DNA from: Bryopsis sp. KO-2023
Taxonomy: Eukaryota > Chlorophyta > Ulvophyceae > Bryopsidales > Bryopsidaceae
Reading direction: 5' to 3'
Assembly: GCA_030272585.1 (NCBI GenBank)
Contig: BSYQ01000003.1
Location: 3,162,001 to 3,226,000, forward strand
Length of the DNA: 64,000 nt
Positions 10,483 through 19,879 of this stretch are shown piece after piece. The notes beneath the pieces were generated by a model. That model saw nothing but the letters and a program-made list of their open reading frames with translations. It was not told where the DNA came from and searched no databases. The first letter of the stretch is position 1. Each line of letters starts with the position of its first letter. The position numbers and the translations under genes were made by a program.

Positions 10483-11349
10483 TCAGGTCGCCGGACGTTT
10501 CAAGCCCCTCTTTGGCGCAAGCGCGGGCACACTCCAGCGGATCTCTCGAAGTGGCACGCAGTCACGATTGGTTCGTCCCGGGGAGGCTGGCTGCGTTGGC
10601 AGGGGTGGACTGATGACCGCAATCCGCAAGGACGTCAGCACCCTCGGCGCCATGACCGTGTGCTCCCGCAGCTGGCACAGCCCGCACTCTTTCGTCGCAT
10701 CCACCGAGACCCCCTTTCGCGTTTCGCTGAGTCGTCCAACCACCTCCAAGCTCCCGTCTGGGTTCGTTCTCTCCACCGTTACGTCTGGCGCGTACCAGAG
10801 TCTCTGGACACAGAGGTCCCTGCAGCATACCCGGTGCTTCCCACATGGAAGCTCCCGCACTGGTGCCCCAAGAGACCTCGCCGTCTTGAAGCAAAGCGAA
10901 CAGCCACGTCCCGTTTCTTTCAGCGCCGTCTCCATCTCACTCTTTTGGTCTGCTGCAGGTTTTTCTGGTTCAGGGAGCCCTGTGTCCAGGAAGCCGAAGG
11001 ACAACTCCTCTTCGGAATCCAACCGCGTTACCGGCATTTTCTTCGCCCACTCTCGCCACGCTCTCAGCTCACTCTCGGCAGCACTCAGAGACCCTTGCAG
11101 CTTCCACTTTTCCTGCTCCACCTTTTGACACTTGCTCCTCAGCCTTTCCAACTCCGCGACGTCGACTGCCCTCTTCCGCAGGACCTGCACCGCCTCCTCA
11201 AACGCCACAACCTCATCTGCCCCCTTGATCACGTCGGCTTTCTCCACCGCTGCCGCAGGGATAACCACAGGGGCAGCCTCTGCTGGCTCACTGCTGCTGG
11301 CGGGGGTTGAGACGATAAGGGCGGCCTGGTTTGCTGGTTGCTGATCCAT
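10483..11349 (-). CDS. Retrotransposon third ORF of element D with RING-like module
   Basis: This 288-aa ORF starts at the ATG at 11349 and lies 186 bases downstream of the pol stop on the same strand. Residues 1-45 are Ala/Pro rich and 46-105 form a coiled coil. Residues 150-225 hold C150-x2-C153, LPCGKHRVC (C169, H172, C175), C176, C180 and C222-x2-C225. The module matches that of the ORF at 806-2620 in motif order and in LPCGxHxVC, although the proteins share little else and differ twofold in length. No signal peptide or membrane helix is seen. The role is unknown; its retention in two elements suggests it helps the element. Confidence 0.75.
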   Translation of the reverse strand: MDQQPANQAALIVSTPASSSEPAEAAPVVIPAAAVEKADVIKGADEVVAFEEAVQVLRKRAVDVAELERLRSKCQKVEQEKWKLQGSLSAAESELRAWREWAKKMPVTRLDSEEELSFGFLDTGLPEPEKPAADQKSEMETALKETGRGCSLCFKTARSLGAPVRELPCGKHRVCCRDLCVQRLWYAPDVTVERTNPDGSLEVVGRLSETRKGVSVDATKECGLCQLREHTVMAPRVLTSLRIAVISPPLPTQPASPGRTNRDCVPLREIRWSVPALAPKRGLKRPAT

Positions 11350-11534
11350 GTTGATTCCTTTTTTCTTTTCCCTTTCCGAACGATAGGCTCCTCTTTCTCT
11401 CTTCTTGCTCTGCGCACGTAACTTGCTAGACAGTTTCCGACTCCAGTATACTGCACACCTATTTCTGTTTCTGTCAGAGGTTGCTTCAGTCTGTCAGAGA
11501 CATCAACCTGTCACCTCTGCTTGATCTAGTCCTT

Positions 11535-14500
11535 TCAGCTTCTTATCTCAAACTCACGTAACTTGTCCGGTGCGTTTCGCAAGTTTCTGGCAGGTTCCCA
11601 GGTGTCCTCCGATTGATCATAACCCTGCCACCTGACAAGGTACTGCTTCCTGCCCCTGACAGTCCTATCTGCCAGAATCCTGTCAACCAGATACTCCTCT
11701 TGGCCTGCCACCATTTCAGGCTCAGGTTGCCACCTGGGTGCCTCCCTGTCAGGAAAGCTGCCCTCCTGATCTTCGAAAGCAGGTTTCAGCTTGGACACAT
11801 GGAAGGTGTTATGAATTTTCCAATGACCTGGCAGCCTCAGCCTGACTGCAACTTCAGATAACCTCTTCAGAACTACAAAAGGTCCACAGTATTTTGCAGT
11901 CAATTTCCTGCTCAACACCTGTGGTAGGGGTAAGTCCTTTGTGGCGAGAAAAACTTTGTCGCCCGGCTGAAAGCCCCCTCCCCTTCTGTTTTCGTCCGCC
12001 CCCTGGCGTTGACGTGCCTGAGCAGAAGCAATGTTCCTTCTGCAGGTTTGCAATGCAGTCTGCCAAGTAGACCACCAATCATCCACTGCAGGGCAAGCTG
12101 TAGCAGCTACAGCACTTGCAGGAGTTCTGGGTTGTTGTCCATTCATCAAATAGAAGGGAGAAAACCCAGTTGTAGCATTTATGCTGGAATTGTATGCAAA
12201 TTCTGCAGCATCCAAATGCATATCCCAGTCTGTGCCTGCAGGTTCCACATAACTGCGCAGAATTTCCTGCACTGTTCTGTTAGCTCGCTCAGTCTGACCA
12301 TCTGTCTCAGGATGATAACTGCTAGACATTGCTAACCGAGTGCCTGCCTTCTTCCAAAGAGCCCTCCAAAAATTGCTAGTGAAACGACTATCCCGATCAG
12401 AAACAATTTCTTGAGGCAATCCAAAGAAACGAACCACATGTTGGAAAAACAAATCTGCTACCCCTGCAGCAGTAACTGTCTGCTTTGTTGGAATGAGTCT
12501 GATCATTTTTGTGAATCGATCCACAACCACCAGCAAATAATCTGACCCCTTCTGAGTCCGTGGCAAAGGTCCAACAAAGTCCAATGAAACACTAGTCCAC
12601 CTGCCATCTGGAATTGGCAAGGGCTGCAGCTTACCCAAAGGCTTCTGAGTAGAGGCCTTGTTTCGTTGGCAGGGAATGCAATTCCTCACATACTTCTGCA
12701 CAGATCCTGAAATGAGTGGCCAGAAGTAATACTGCTGAACCCTGTGCAGGGTCTTCCTCCTGCCCAGATGTCCTGCCAATGCAGACTCATGGCAAGCATG
12801 CAGTATCTTTTCCCTGAGCCCATCTGCTTCAGGTATCCACCATTTCCAGGAATGACCAACATGCCTCCAAAGTTTCAGTGTAAGTCTTTTAGCGCTATAC
12901 GAGGTAGTTTGGGATAGAGCCGAGGGTGGCTGACGCATGTGGGTTCACGAGTAAGACAGATTAGACCCAGAGTTTGGGGCATGCGTCAGCGTACTACACT
13001 TAGGGGTACTTAAGAGGCCCACTCGTTGTTTTGACACTCATAGTTACTTTGTAAGAACTCGGGATTCGTGGGATTGGTGTGTTCCCGCTTGTGTGTGTGT
13101 TTGTGTGTGTGTGTGTGTTAAGTGTTTGCCTGACGCAATCACTTCCCAACCTAAGTGCTCTAGTAGCGTTCACAACCGCGCTAGCTAGAGAGTTGTCTAA
13201 ACCAGAGATAGGACTTGGGCCAAATTTTTGGTCCGACTCCGGTCCGGTCCGGTTACGGTCGGGTTACGGTCACCGTACTACGGCCGTAACTCCGTACCGT
13301 AACCGGAGTAATATGTTGTTTTTACGGTACGGAACAGGTACGGTATAACTACGGTAGGCCCTAAATCACCGTGAAGTAGCGTGGTTCAGTGGTAAAGCGT
13401 TAGGCTGCAGTCAGTAGGGTCGCGGGTTCGAATCCCCCTGGGTTCCTTTGGAATCGCGGGACCCTGCGGGGGTCACTTTCTACGGTTTACGGTTGTTACG
13501 GCCGTTACGGTCGTTACGGTCCGGTACGGAGCGGTACGGAGTGGTACGGTGCTACGGTTACGGCCGTAAAAGTACGATTTTCTGACGAAAATTGTACTCC
13601 GGTTACGGTCCGGTTACGGTGGTTACGGTCCGGTTACGGTGACCGTAACCGTAAAGTCCTATCTCTGGTCTAAACCAACAAACCCCACAAGTATACTTGC
13701 GTTAGCCAGCAAGTTATCACGAATCCAACCAACACAGCCGACCACTATTGCGTCACCCACAAGCTTCACTATCATTCAGACCATCCCATTTCACATGTGG
13801 AGGTCTGGAAGGTGCTCCAATCAGCTGCCAACATAATGGATCCTTCTTGTAAGCTGCCAGAACTGCCTGCTGAAATTCCCGATCTGCTGTCAACCTTATC
13901 CTTGCATTCAGCTGAGGACCATATTCCTCTGCCTGATGTGTGGCCCTGCTCAACGCATCTGCCACCACATTGTCTCTGCCTGGTCGGTACTTGATATCAA
14001 ACTTGAAGGATTGCAGAGTCTCCATCCATCGTGCTTGCCTCTGTGACAGGTGAGGCTGGGTGTGCAAAAATTTTAGAGGTGCATGATCGGTGTGCACGGT
14101 GAACTCCTGAGCATCCAAGTAGTGCCTCCACACTTTCAGAGCATGCACCACAGCCAACAGCTCCTTTTCATGAGTCGCATAGTTGAGCTCTGCCGGTTGC
14201 AGTTTCCTGCTTTCATATGCCACTGGTTGCTGACCCTGCCCCTGGTCCTGTGTTAGGACTGCTCCAATAGCATAGTCTGAGGCATCTGTGATCACCTCGA
14301 ATCTCAGACTTGGGTCAGGCACCAAAAGCACTGGTGCAGACATTAACGCCTCCTTGACATCCTGCATTGCTGCAGCTTCTGCCTCAGTCCATTTCCACAC
14401 TGCCTCCTTTTTCAATAGAGCAGTGAGTGGTTTGGCTCTTGCAGAAAAATCCTTAATGAATCTTCTGTAATAGTTTGCCAATCCCAGAAATGACCTGAGA

Positions 14501-16599
14501 TCCTTCACTGAAGTCAAAGGTGGCCAGTCCCTGATGACCTGCACCTTACTCTGCAACACCTGTACTCCTGCAGCACTCAACTCATGCCCCAGAAACTCAA
14601 CTTGCTCCTTGCAGATTTCACATTTGGAAGCTGAAGCATATAATTTTTGCTCCCTCAATCTCTGCATCACCTTTTCCAAGTGAACCTTGTGTTCTGCCCA
14701 ACTCTTGCTAAAAATCAAGATGTCATCTAAGTAAACGATGCAGAAGGCATCCAGAAAATCATGTAACACATGATTCATTGTGTTCATGAAGGTGGCAGGA
14801 GCATTTGTCAGCCCAAAAGGAAGAACAATGTACTCGTAGAGGCCATACCTGGTGCGGAAGGCCGTTTTCTCACAGTCTGCAGGGTCCAACCGCACCTGAT
14901 GGTAGCCTGCGCAGAGATCAATTTTGCTGAAGCAGCGAGCTCCCTGAATCTGATCCAGCAATTCCTCTATCCTTGGGATAGGGTACCTGTTCTTCACCGT
15001 TAGTTTGTTAAGTGCCCGAAAGTCTACGCACATCCTAAGCTTTCCGTTCTTCTTAGGAACAAACAAAATTGGTGAACCCCAGGGTGACTTGCTAGGTCTG
15101 ATAAAACCCTGCTTCAGTAACTCTGCCAACTGCTTCTTCAATTCTTCTCTTTCTGCAAAACTGGCTCTATAAAGCCCCTTTTTCACTGGTTCTGCCCCTT
15201 CTACCAATTCAATCTTGTGGTTCACACCCCTGTCAGGAGGCAATTCTTGCGGCAGTTCCTCTTTAAACAAATCCTGAAACTCCTTTCTGATCTGTTTTTC
15301 TAGCTCGACTGCCTCTTTCTGTTCCTCTGACAAGGTTTCTGGTTCACTGCCTCTCACTGCATCAGTACTTTCCAAACCATTTATTGAACATTCATTATTT
15401 ACTTCCCGTAAATTCAATAGGTACATCGGCAGGCCCTTGCGAGCTGCCTGAGCTACCTCATGTGCAGACATGAGGTCCAAATCTGCTGTACTGCAATCTT
15501 CCAATCTGCCTGTTTGCATTCTAAGTTTAACGACTCTACCCTGAGGCCCCTGCAAAGCCACTATCTTTTCCTGCCAATCTATGGTGGGGTTATGTTTGAT
15601 CAACCAAGACATACCCAGCACCAGGTCATATCTGCCCAGTGTTACTGCATACATCTTTTCTTCAGACACAAACCTCCCCATCTTGACACTGGCCTGCAGT
15701 TCTTTTTCTACCTTTTCCGAAGTCCTGCCATCTGCCAACTGAACTTCAGAAACTGCCTCAGAGTGTTGTGTCTGTATGCTGTTTTCCTGCAACCAATCTT
15801 TCGAAACAAAATTATCGGTTGCACCACTATCTATCAAAATTCTAGCAAAACAATCTGCCACAAACCCTGTGGTCTTCAACATTCCCTGAGTCCCCCCATG
15901 GACTCCTCTCAACTTCAAAAGTGGGGGTTCATCCAAGCTATATCCTTTAAAGCAAACTTCATTAGGTCTGCCCAGCCCAGATTCCTCTCTCACTGAAAAC
16001 AGGTCTGCGGTGTCTGCCCTCAGATCACCAGCAGCACCAACATGCACTGAAAAATCATGCAAGTCAGGTGTGGCCCCGCCTGGCCCTGCACCTACTGCCT
16101 CTGAGAATTGAGTAGTTGTGGCTACCGTAGGCACATCAACCCCCTCAATCTCACTCCATGACCCTGCAGGTGTCAGTGCCTCCTGCACTACACCTTCAGA
16201 ATCCTTCTCTGAAACATCTGCAGATGCTGCGACTCCGCGCCCAGCATCTACCATTGCACTCTTCAAACAAACTGCAAGCCTCCCCAACTTCGGCAGACCA
16301 CTTGCAGTACTGCTCACCTTCTCCCTAAGGCCTCCAGAATTCCCTGCACCGGTGTCCCTGCCTGGACCACCACCTGCAGAAATTCCATCCATGAATCTTA
16401 CACACTTCTCCTCGGTTACGGCTACACACGGCTCATCAACCTTAGAATGGACTCCACGCCCATAGGCTACCCTCCCCTGAGGTAACACCTTGTGTGGGTG
16501 GCTACGCCGACCTTCCCACACTCCACTTCTGTCCTCCTGCTTCTCTTCTCCACGGCTGGCAGTCTCTCCAGACTCCAGCCTGCTCAGTTTTCCTGACAA
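11535..16599 (-). CDS. Element D pol (protease-RT-RNase H-integrase-chromodomain), split by an LTR
   Basis: The frame is open from 16599 to 13780 and again from 12878 to 11535; the break is only the solo LTR, and the frames on its two sides agree. The domains in order are: aspartic protease (DSGATDNFV), reverse transcriptase (YLDDILIFS), RNase H (TDASDYAIGAVL, TDHAPLKFL), integrase with an HHCC zinc domain (HACHESALAGHLG, CIPCQ) and a DDE core (SLDFVGPL, SDRDSRF, TDGQTERANRT), then a chromodomain (YLVRWQGYDQSEDTWEP). There is no ATG at 16599; the frame begins with TTG 16 bases before the gag stop and lies in the -1 frame, so frameshifting is likely, with GGAAAAC just before the gag stop as a candidate slip site. 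Confidence 0.92.
12874..12878. repeat. Left target-site duplication TTCAG of the solo LTR
   Basis: It matches 13775-13779 exactly. Five bases is the usual duplication length for Gypsy integration. Confidence 0.9.
13202..13668. mobile_element. 467-bp inverted-repeat element with tRNA-like core
   Basis: Its ends are a perfect 15-bp inverted repeat (CCAGAGATAGGACTT and its complement), flanked by the 6-bp duplication TCTAAA (13196-13201 and 13669-13674). The empty site is seen in the LTR at 2816-3234, so both ends are certain. The body is made of many copies of GGTTACGGT and CCGTAACC in both directions and a tRNA-like segment at 13375-13446. It has no ORF. It is a non-autonomous DNA element (MITE-like); I cannot assign the family from a 6-bp duplication. 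Confidence 0.85.
13375..13446 (+). tRNA. tRNA-like sequence (Cys-like, degenerate) within the 467-bp element
   Basis: TGGTTCAGTGG (13382-13392) fits an A box, and GGTTCGAATCC (13425-13435) is a perfect B box, at normal spacing. GCA, a Cys anticodon, lies at 13407-13409, about where an anticodon is expected. The acceptor arms do not pair and the anticodon stem is weak, so this is probably not a working tRNA gene but could be a Pol III promoter. Confidence 0.45.
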
Positions 16600-17753
16600 T
16601 CAACAGCAAAATGGCCCAACTTGCCGCAGTTATAGCACCGCACATTTGCTGCAGCGCGACCTGCGTCCATTCTGCTTCTGCCTGCTGACGAACTTTCTCC
16701 AGACTTTCGCCTCTGTCTGCGAGGACTGCCACTGCGTCCCCTGCTCTTGCTGCGACTTGCGTCACGGCGTTTGCCGTCGTCAAAACCCACACGGTTTCGC
16801 TGGAGGCCATCAACCTCCATGCGGTCACCTGATTGGGGAAAATAACGCGGTGTCTGCCGATCGTCAAATCTGCCACGGTTGAAACTCTGAGACCTGCCTC
16901 TGCTCTGCGAGCGTCCTCTGCTCTGTGAGCGTCCTCTGCTCTGGGATCGTCCCCTGCTTTGGGACCTGTCCCTGCGTGAACTTTCACGCCTGCCTCTGGG
17001 ACTGCGGCCTCTGCGTCCTTCTCTGCGGTATATCTCCAGAGGTCCTTCCCATGTAGCGGCAAGTGCTATTGCACGCTCCAAATCTGCAGGATCTTCCATT
17101 TCAACCTTAGTGCGCAAACGATCATTCAGACCTTCTATGAAACGAAACAGCTGCTCCCCAGCATTGCTGTCGTTGATCTGCAACATGAGCCTGCGAAAAT
17201 CGTGCACATATTCTGCGACAGACATTCGACCCTGCTTCAGGCGTGACCATTCACGTCTGAAGTCCTTGTTCTCGTTGGTCTTGCCGAACTGCCGTCTGAG
17301 ATCTGCGACTAGTGCGGTCAGATCTGTAGGCAAAGCCCTCTGGCCTGCCATTGCCTCTTCGTAACGACTTCTCCACCATGTACCTGCAGCACCTCTTAAA
17401 CAGCCTGCAGCCACCAAAACCTGCTGTTCCCTGTCTCTGGTTGCAGTCAGATCATAATAGGTCTGCAACTGAACCTGCCATTCGTTCAGAGGGACATCCT
17501 GTGGATCACCATACCAGGAGTCAGGGCCTTTTGCCCTTGCTTTGCCCAGAGCTGCCGGCGGATGCTGCTCGGCCAACCTAGTCCGTACTGCGTGCCGGAC
17601 TGCATCGTCCATCTGCGCGTTGACATTAGCGGCGACCTGCCTCAGGTGCAGGATCTCTTCCTGCATCTCTGCCATGCCCCGCCTCAGACCCTGCAGATCG
17701 AACGGATCTGGGGCTGGCGTTCCCATCTGGGGGTGCTCGTCTGTGCCTGACAT
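16584..17753 (-). CDS. Element D gag
   Basis: I take the ATG at 17753 (MSGTDEHPQ); the frame is open about 33 codons further up but starts there with GTG. The protein is about 390 aa. A short coiled coil comes first, then the retrotransposon Gag capsid region (WQVQLQTYYDLTATRDREQ through FRRLMLQI and LFRFIEGLNDRLR). Five RSQSRG-type repeats follow (about 16890-16985), and a CCHC zinc knuckle CYNCGKLGHFAVDC lies at the C-terminus. It is much shorter than gag B and lacks its long coiled-coil front. Pol follows in the -1 frame. Confidence 0.88.
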   Translation of the reverse strand: MSGTDEHPQMGTPAPDPFDLQGLRRGMAEMQEEILHLRQVAANVNAQMDDAVRHAVRTRLAEQHPPAALGKARAKGPDSWYGDPQDVPLNEWQVQLQTYYDLTATRDREQQVLVAAGCLRGAAGTWWRSRYEEAMAGQRALPTDLTALVADLRRQFGKTNENKDFRREWSRLKQGRMSVAEYVHDFRRLMLQINDSNAGEQLFRFIEGLNDRLRTKVEMEDPADLERAIALAATWEGPLEIYRREGRRGRSPRGRRESSRRDRSQSRGRSQSRGRSQSRGRSQSRGRSQSFNRGRFDDRQTPRYFPQSGDRMEVDGLQRNRVGFDDGKRRDASRSKSRGRSGSPRRQRRKSGESSSAGRSRMDAGRAAANVRCYNCGKLGHFAVDCQEN

Positions 17754-18099
17754 TCCTCCTGTTCCGCTCACGCCTTTCCTGCGTTGCCCTCTGCGATCTG
17801 TAGATCGGACACTGAGGGTCAGAACAGTCGTAGTATCTGATAATATTACCACTGCGTTCTGCCTTCCTGTGGCCGTGAGGAGGCGCTCTGAGAGGAGGTG
17901 GAGGCACCACTGCCAATGGGTGTCTCACCGGACCAAAAACCTGCACTGGTCTGGGTAACCTGAAAGGGGCTGAAACCCAGTCCCCTGAGAAAGTAAACAG
18001 ATCAGGTGGCAGCCCTGCCTCACACTGAATAACAGTCTCTACGTCTGATTCTGCTTCACTTCCACTACTCTCCACTGTCACAGGTTTCCCAAAACTCAT
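17626..18099 (-). CDS. Small ORF overlapping the start of gag D
   Basis: It starts at the ATG at 18099 (MSFGKPVTVESSGSEAESD) and runs 157 codons in a different frame, overlapping the first 127 bases of gag. The first 90 residues are acidic then proline rich, with YYDCSDPQCPIYR in the middle. The part that overlaps gag may only be a shadow. I do not recognise it. It could be a translated upstream ORF or an early gag exon. Confidence 0.35.
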   Translation of the reverse strand: MSFGKPVTVESSGSEAESDVETVIQCEAGLPPDLFTFSGDWVSAPFRLPRPVQVFGPVRHPLAVVPPPPLRAPPHGHRKAERSGNIIRYYDCSDPQCPIYRSQRATQERRERNRRNVRHRRAPPDGNASPRSVRSAGSEAGHGRDAGRDPAPEAGRR

Positions 18100-18245
18100 G
18101 CAGCACACTTCTGCAGAAAGCCACTACAACACCGGCTAATTCCGACTAACCAAGAAGCCTTGCGCAAAACCTGCGTCTTCTAGACCCTGCGCCGCTGCGC
18201 CTACTCAAACCTGCACTCAGGCAGTACTGCGATTTCGACCTTTTA

Positions 18246-18350
18246 GAAAGCTGCGCCTGCCTGCGCCAAACCTTTCTGGGATCTCTCTGAAAGCTGCGCC
18301 TATCTGCGCTGAACCTTTCTGCGACCTCTCCTTTGAAAGCTGCGCCTGCC
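18246..18350. repeat. Three imperfect repeats of about 45 bp in element D leader
   Basis: GAAAGCTGCGCCT starts at 18246, 18289 and 18335, each followed by (A/C)TGCGC and a CTTTC stretch. The rest of 18100-18433 holds no gene. Confidence 0.7.
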
Positions 18351-18437
18351 TGCGCTACCTTTCACCAGAACTTCGTTCTCCCCTTTGCTTCTTCCTGAAG
18401 CCTTTCAGGAACGCTGCGATCTTGTCGCCAGCCCTGA

Positions 18438-18449
18438 GCTCCGAAACCA
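18438..18449 (-). promoter_or_regulatory. Primer binding site of element D
   Basis: GCTCCGAAACCA on the plus strand, one base from the LTR edge at 18451. It is identical to the site of element B. It differs at two places from the initiator-Met ending GCTCTGATACCA used by many plant retroelements. Confidence 0.7.
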
Positions 18450-18450
18450 A

Positions 18451-18913
18451 TGTAAAGACTGCACTGCGACTGCGACTCTGAAGCAGTCTGCCAGCCTGAA
18501 ACAACAGCCTAGAAGGCTGCAACAAGTTCTGACACGAGAGAGCGAGAGAGAGAGAGTGTTCAACCCCAAAATCGAGTTACAAGAATACCCTGAGGTGCTG
18601 CCCAAATACCCTAGGCTGCACCTCTGATCCAAACTGATCGTTCAAGGTCCTATCCATCAACATGACCTGACAGTCTGCCTCAGTGTCAGGTCCCCTGTCT
18701 GAAACCTTCTGAGCTGCCAGCCCTGCAGAAAAGCGTCTGCTGAGCTGTCAGCCCCCATTCACAGATCTAAGGGTTCCGCTCTGCTGCAGCAAACCGGCTG
18801 CAGCATTGCTGGTTCCCTAGAACTGCAGGCCTGTCAGTTCCCCTGAACTGCAGGTCTGCCAGTTCTCCTGAACTGAGGATCTGACAGTTCCCCTGAACTG
18901 CAGAATCCTTACA
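18451..18913 (-). repeat. 5' LTR of element D (463 bp)
   Basis: On the plus strand it runs TGTAAAGACTGC ... GAATCCTTACA, giving imperfect terminal inverted ends, and it sits next to the primer site. Short direct repeats of CAGTTCCCCTGAACTGCAG type occur at 18835-18903. The base after the right end is the flank TCTGC. Confidence 0.75.
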
Positions 18914-19519
18914 TCTGCCCTCACATTCACATTCTGTCTTTTGCAGAACTCCTTCGTGATCGCCAGCTATTGCCTCATCTGGACCTGCTCAGAGAGGAGG
19001 TTGCAACCATGCACAAGGTTGATCTAGATCTGAGCAGAACGTTCGACTGGAGCATCGAAGCTGCAAGTCTTCCAGCACCTGATCCTGCACAAGAGATTTT
19101 GCCTGAAGCTACACTTCCAACCGCAGATGAACCTGAACCTGAACCTGAACCTGAGGGACCCTCTGAGCAGCTGCCGGAAAACCCGTGGAGTATGACGGAG
19201 GAGGAGTCTGTTTATGAACCTGAACCTGTGCTTCACCCTGGTGGAAGAGGCTCCCCCCCAAACATGTTCAGATGAAACGGCTGACTTAGTAGGCGAAGAT
19301 CTAGGCGGAAAACAGAGGTTACAGTCTGAGAGTTCCAGGTAGTCGCGGACTGACTGGGAATGGGGTAGTTACATGATGCTCAATGAGAGGCTGAAACGTA
19401 ACGAAAAGAGTTCGAACCAGGTTCAGTATATTCAGTGTCAGATCTCAGATGGCTGAGAGTTGGGTAGAGAGTCGGGAGTCAGACTGAAAGGAGCTTCAGT
19501 CTGGGTCCTTAGTCTAGAG
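18914..19519 (+). other. Flank of element D with one possible ORF
   Basis: This is the DNA into which element D inserted. It holds the short ORF at 18970-19275, with nothing else recognisable. A C7 run with nearby purine-rich DNA (19251-19259) might be a decayed retroelement end. Confidence 0.3.
18970..19275 (+). CDS. Short acidic ORF with Glu-Pro repeats, unidentified
   Basis: The frame codes for 101 residues, helical at first, then DEPEPEPEPEGPSEQ-like repeats, ending RGSPPNMFR. The frame is open a little upstream of the ATG, after a possible acceptor (TCTTTTGCAG at 18942-18951). It may be the last part of a retroelement ORF. I cannot identify it. Confidence 0.25.
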   Translation: MPHLDLLREEVATMHKVDLDLSRTFDWSIEAASLPAPDPAQEILPEATLPTADEPEPEPEPEGPSEQLPENPWSMTEEESVYEPEPVLHPGGRGSPPNMFR

Positions 19520-19813
19520 CAGACATGGGCTGAGACCTCTGTGCACAGGACAGGACAGAACAGACTGTCTGTTCTGTGCCTGTACAGCACAGCACAGACA
19601 GGGTCTGTGCAAAATCTGTGCAGTTTCTGTGCAGTTCTGTGCAGATTCTGTGCAAAATCTGTGCAGATTCTGTGCAGTTCTGTGCAGATTCTGTGCAGTT
19701 CTGTGCTGTGCTGTGCAAGCCTGTGCACCTGTGCAGCACAGGTCCAACCCTGTGCACAGAATAGACAGTCTGTTCTGTCCTGTCCTGTGCACAGGGGTCT
19801 CAGCCCATGTCTG
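19520..19813. mobile_element. hAT-like MITE, copy 1 (294 bp)
   Basis: Ends CAGACATGGGCTGAGACC and its complement form an inverted repeat of about 50 bp. The inside is made almost wholly of CTGTGCAG/TTCTGTGCAGA-type units. The 8-bp flanks GTCTAGAG and GTGATCGG do not match, so the site has been altered. Copy 2 at 20146-20517 fixes the family. Confidence 0.75.
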
Positions 19814-19821
19814 GTGATCGG

Positions 19822-19879
19822 CCGATCACGATTTGATCGGTCGCACTACTTGATCGGCGACCGATCAAATCGTGATCGG
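19822..19879. repeat. 23-bp perfect inverted repeat with 12-base loop
   Basis: Arms 19822-19844 and 19857-19879 are exact complements and rich in GATCGG. It starts eight bases after MITE copy 1. The DNA from 19880 to 20137 after it holds no recognisable gene. Confidence 0.85.

Larger units (their letters stand above)
12879..13774 (+). mobile_element. Solo LTR of family A inside pol D
   Basis: It starts TGTAAGTC and ends CACTATCA, flanked by TTCAG on both sides. Without the 467-bp insertion and its duplicated 6 bases it is 423 bp long and nearly the same as the LTR at 2816-3234. A solo LTR forms when the two LTRs of an inserted element recombine. The insertion point lies in the RNase H to integrase linker of pol D. 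Confidence 0.95.
10395..18913 (-). mobile_element. Element D: Ty3/Gypsy chromovirus with a third ORF, interrupted
   Basis: On the minus strand the order is 5' LTR (18913 to 18451), primer site, leader with a small ORF, gag, pol (protease, RT, RNase H, integrase, chromodomain) and a third ORF (11349 to 10483). Pol is split by a solo LTR of family A at 12879-13774. The 3' LTR is missing. Apart from the inserted LTR the frames are open, so D was probably young when it was interrupted. Confidence 0.85.
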
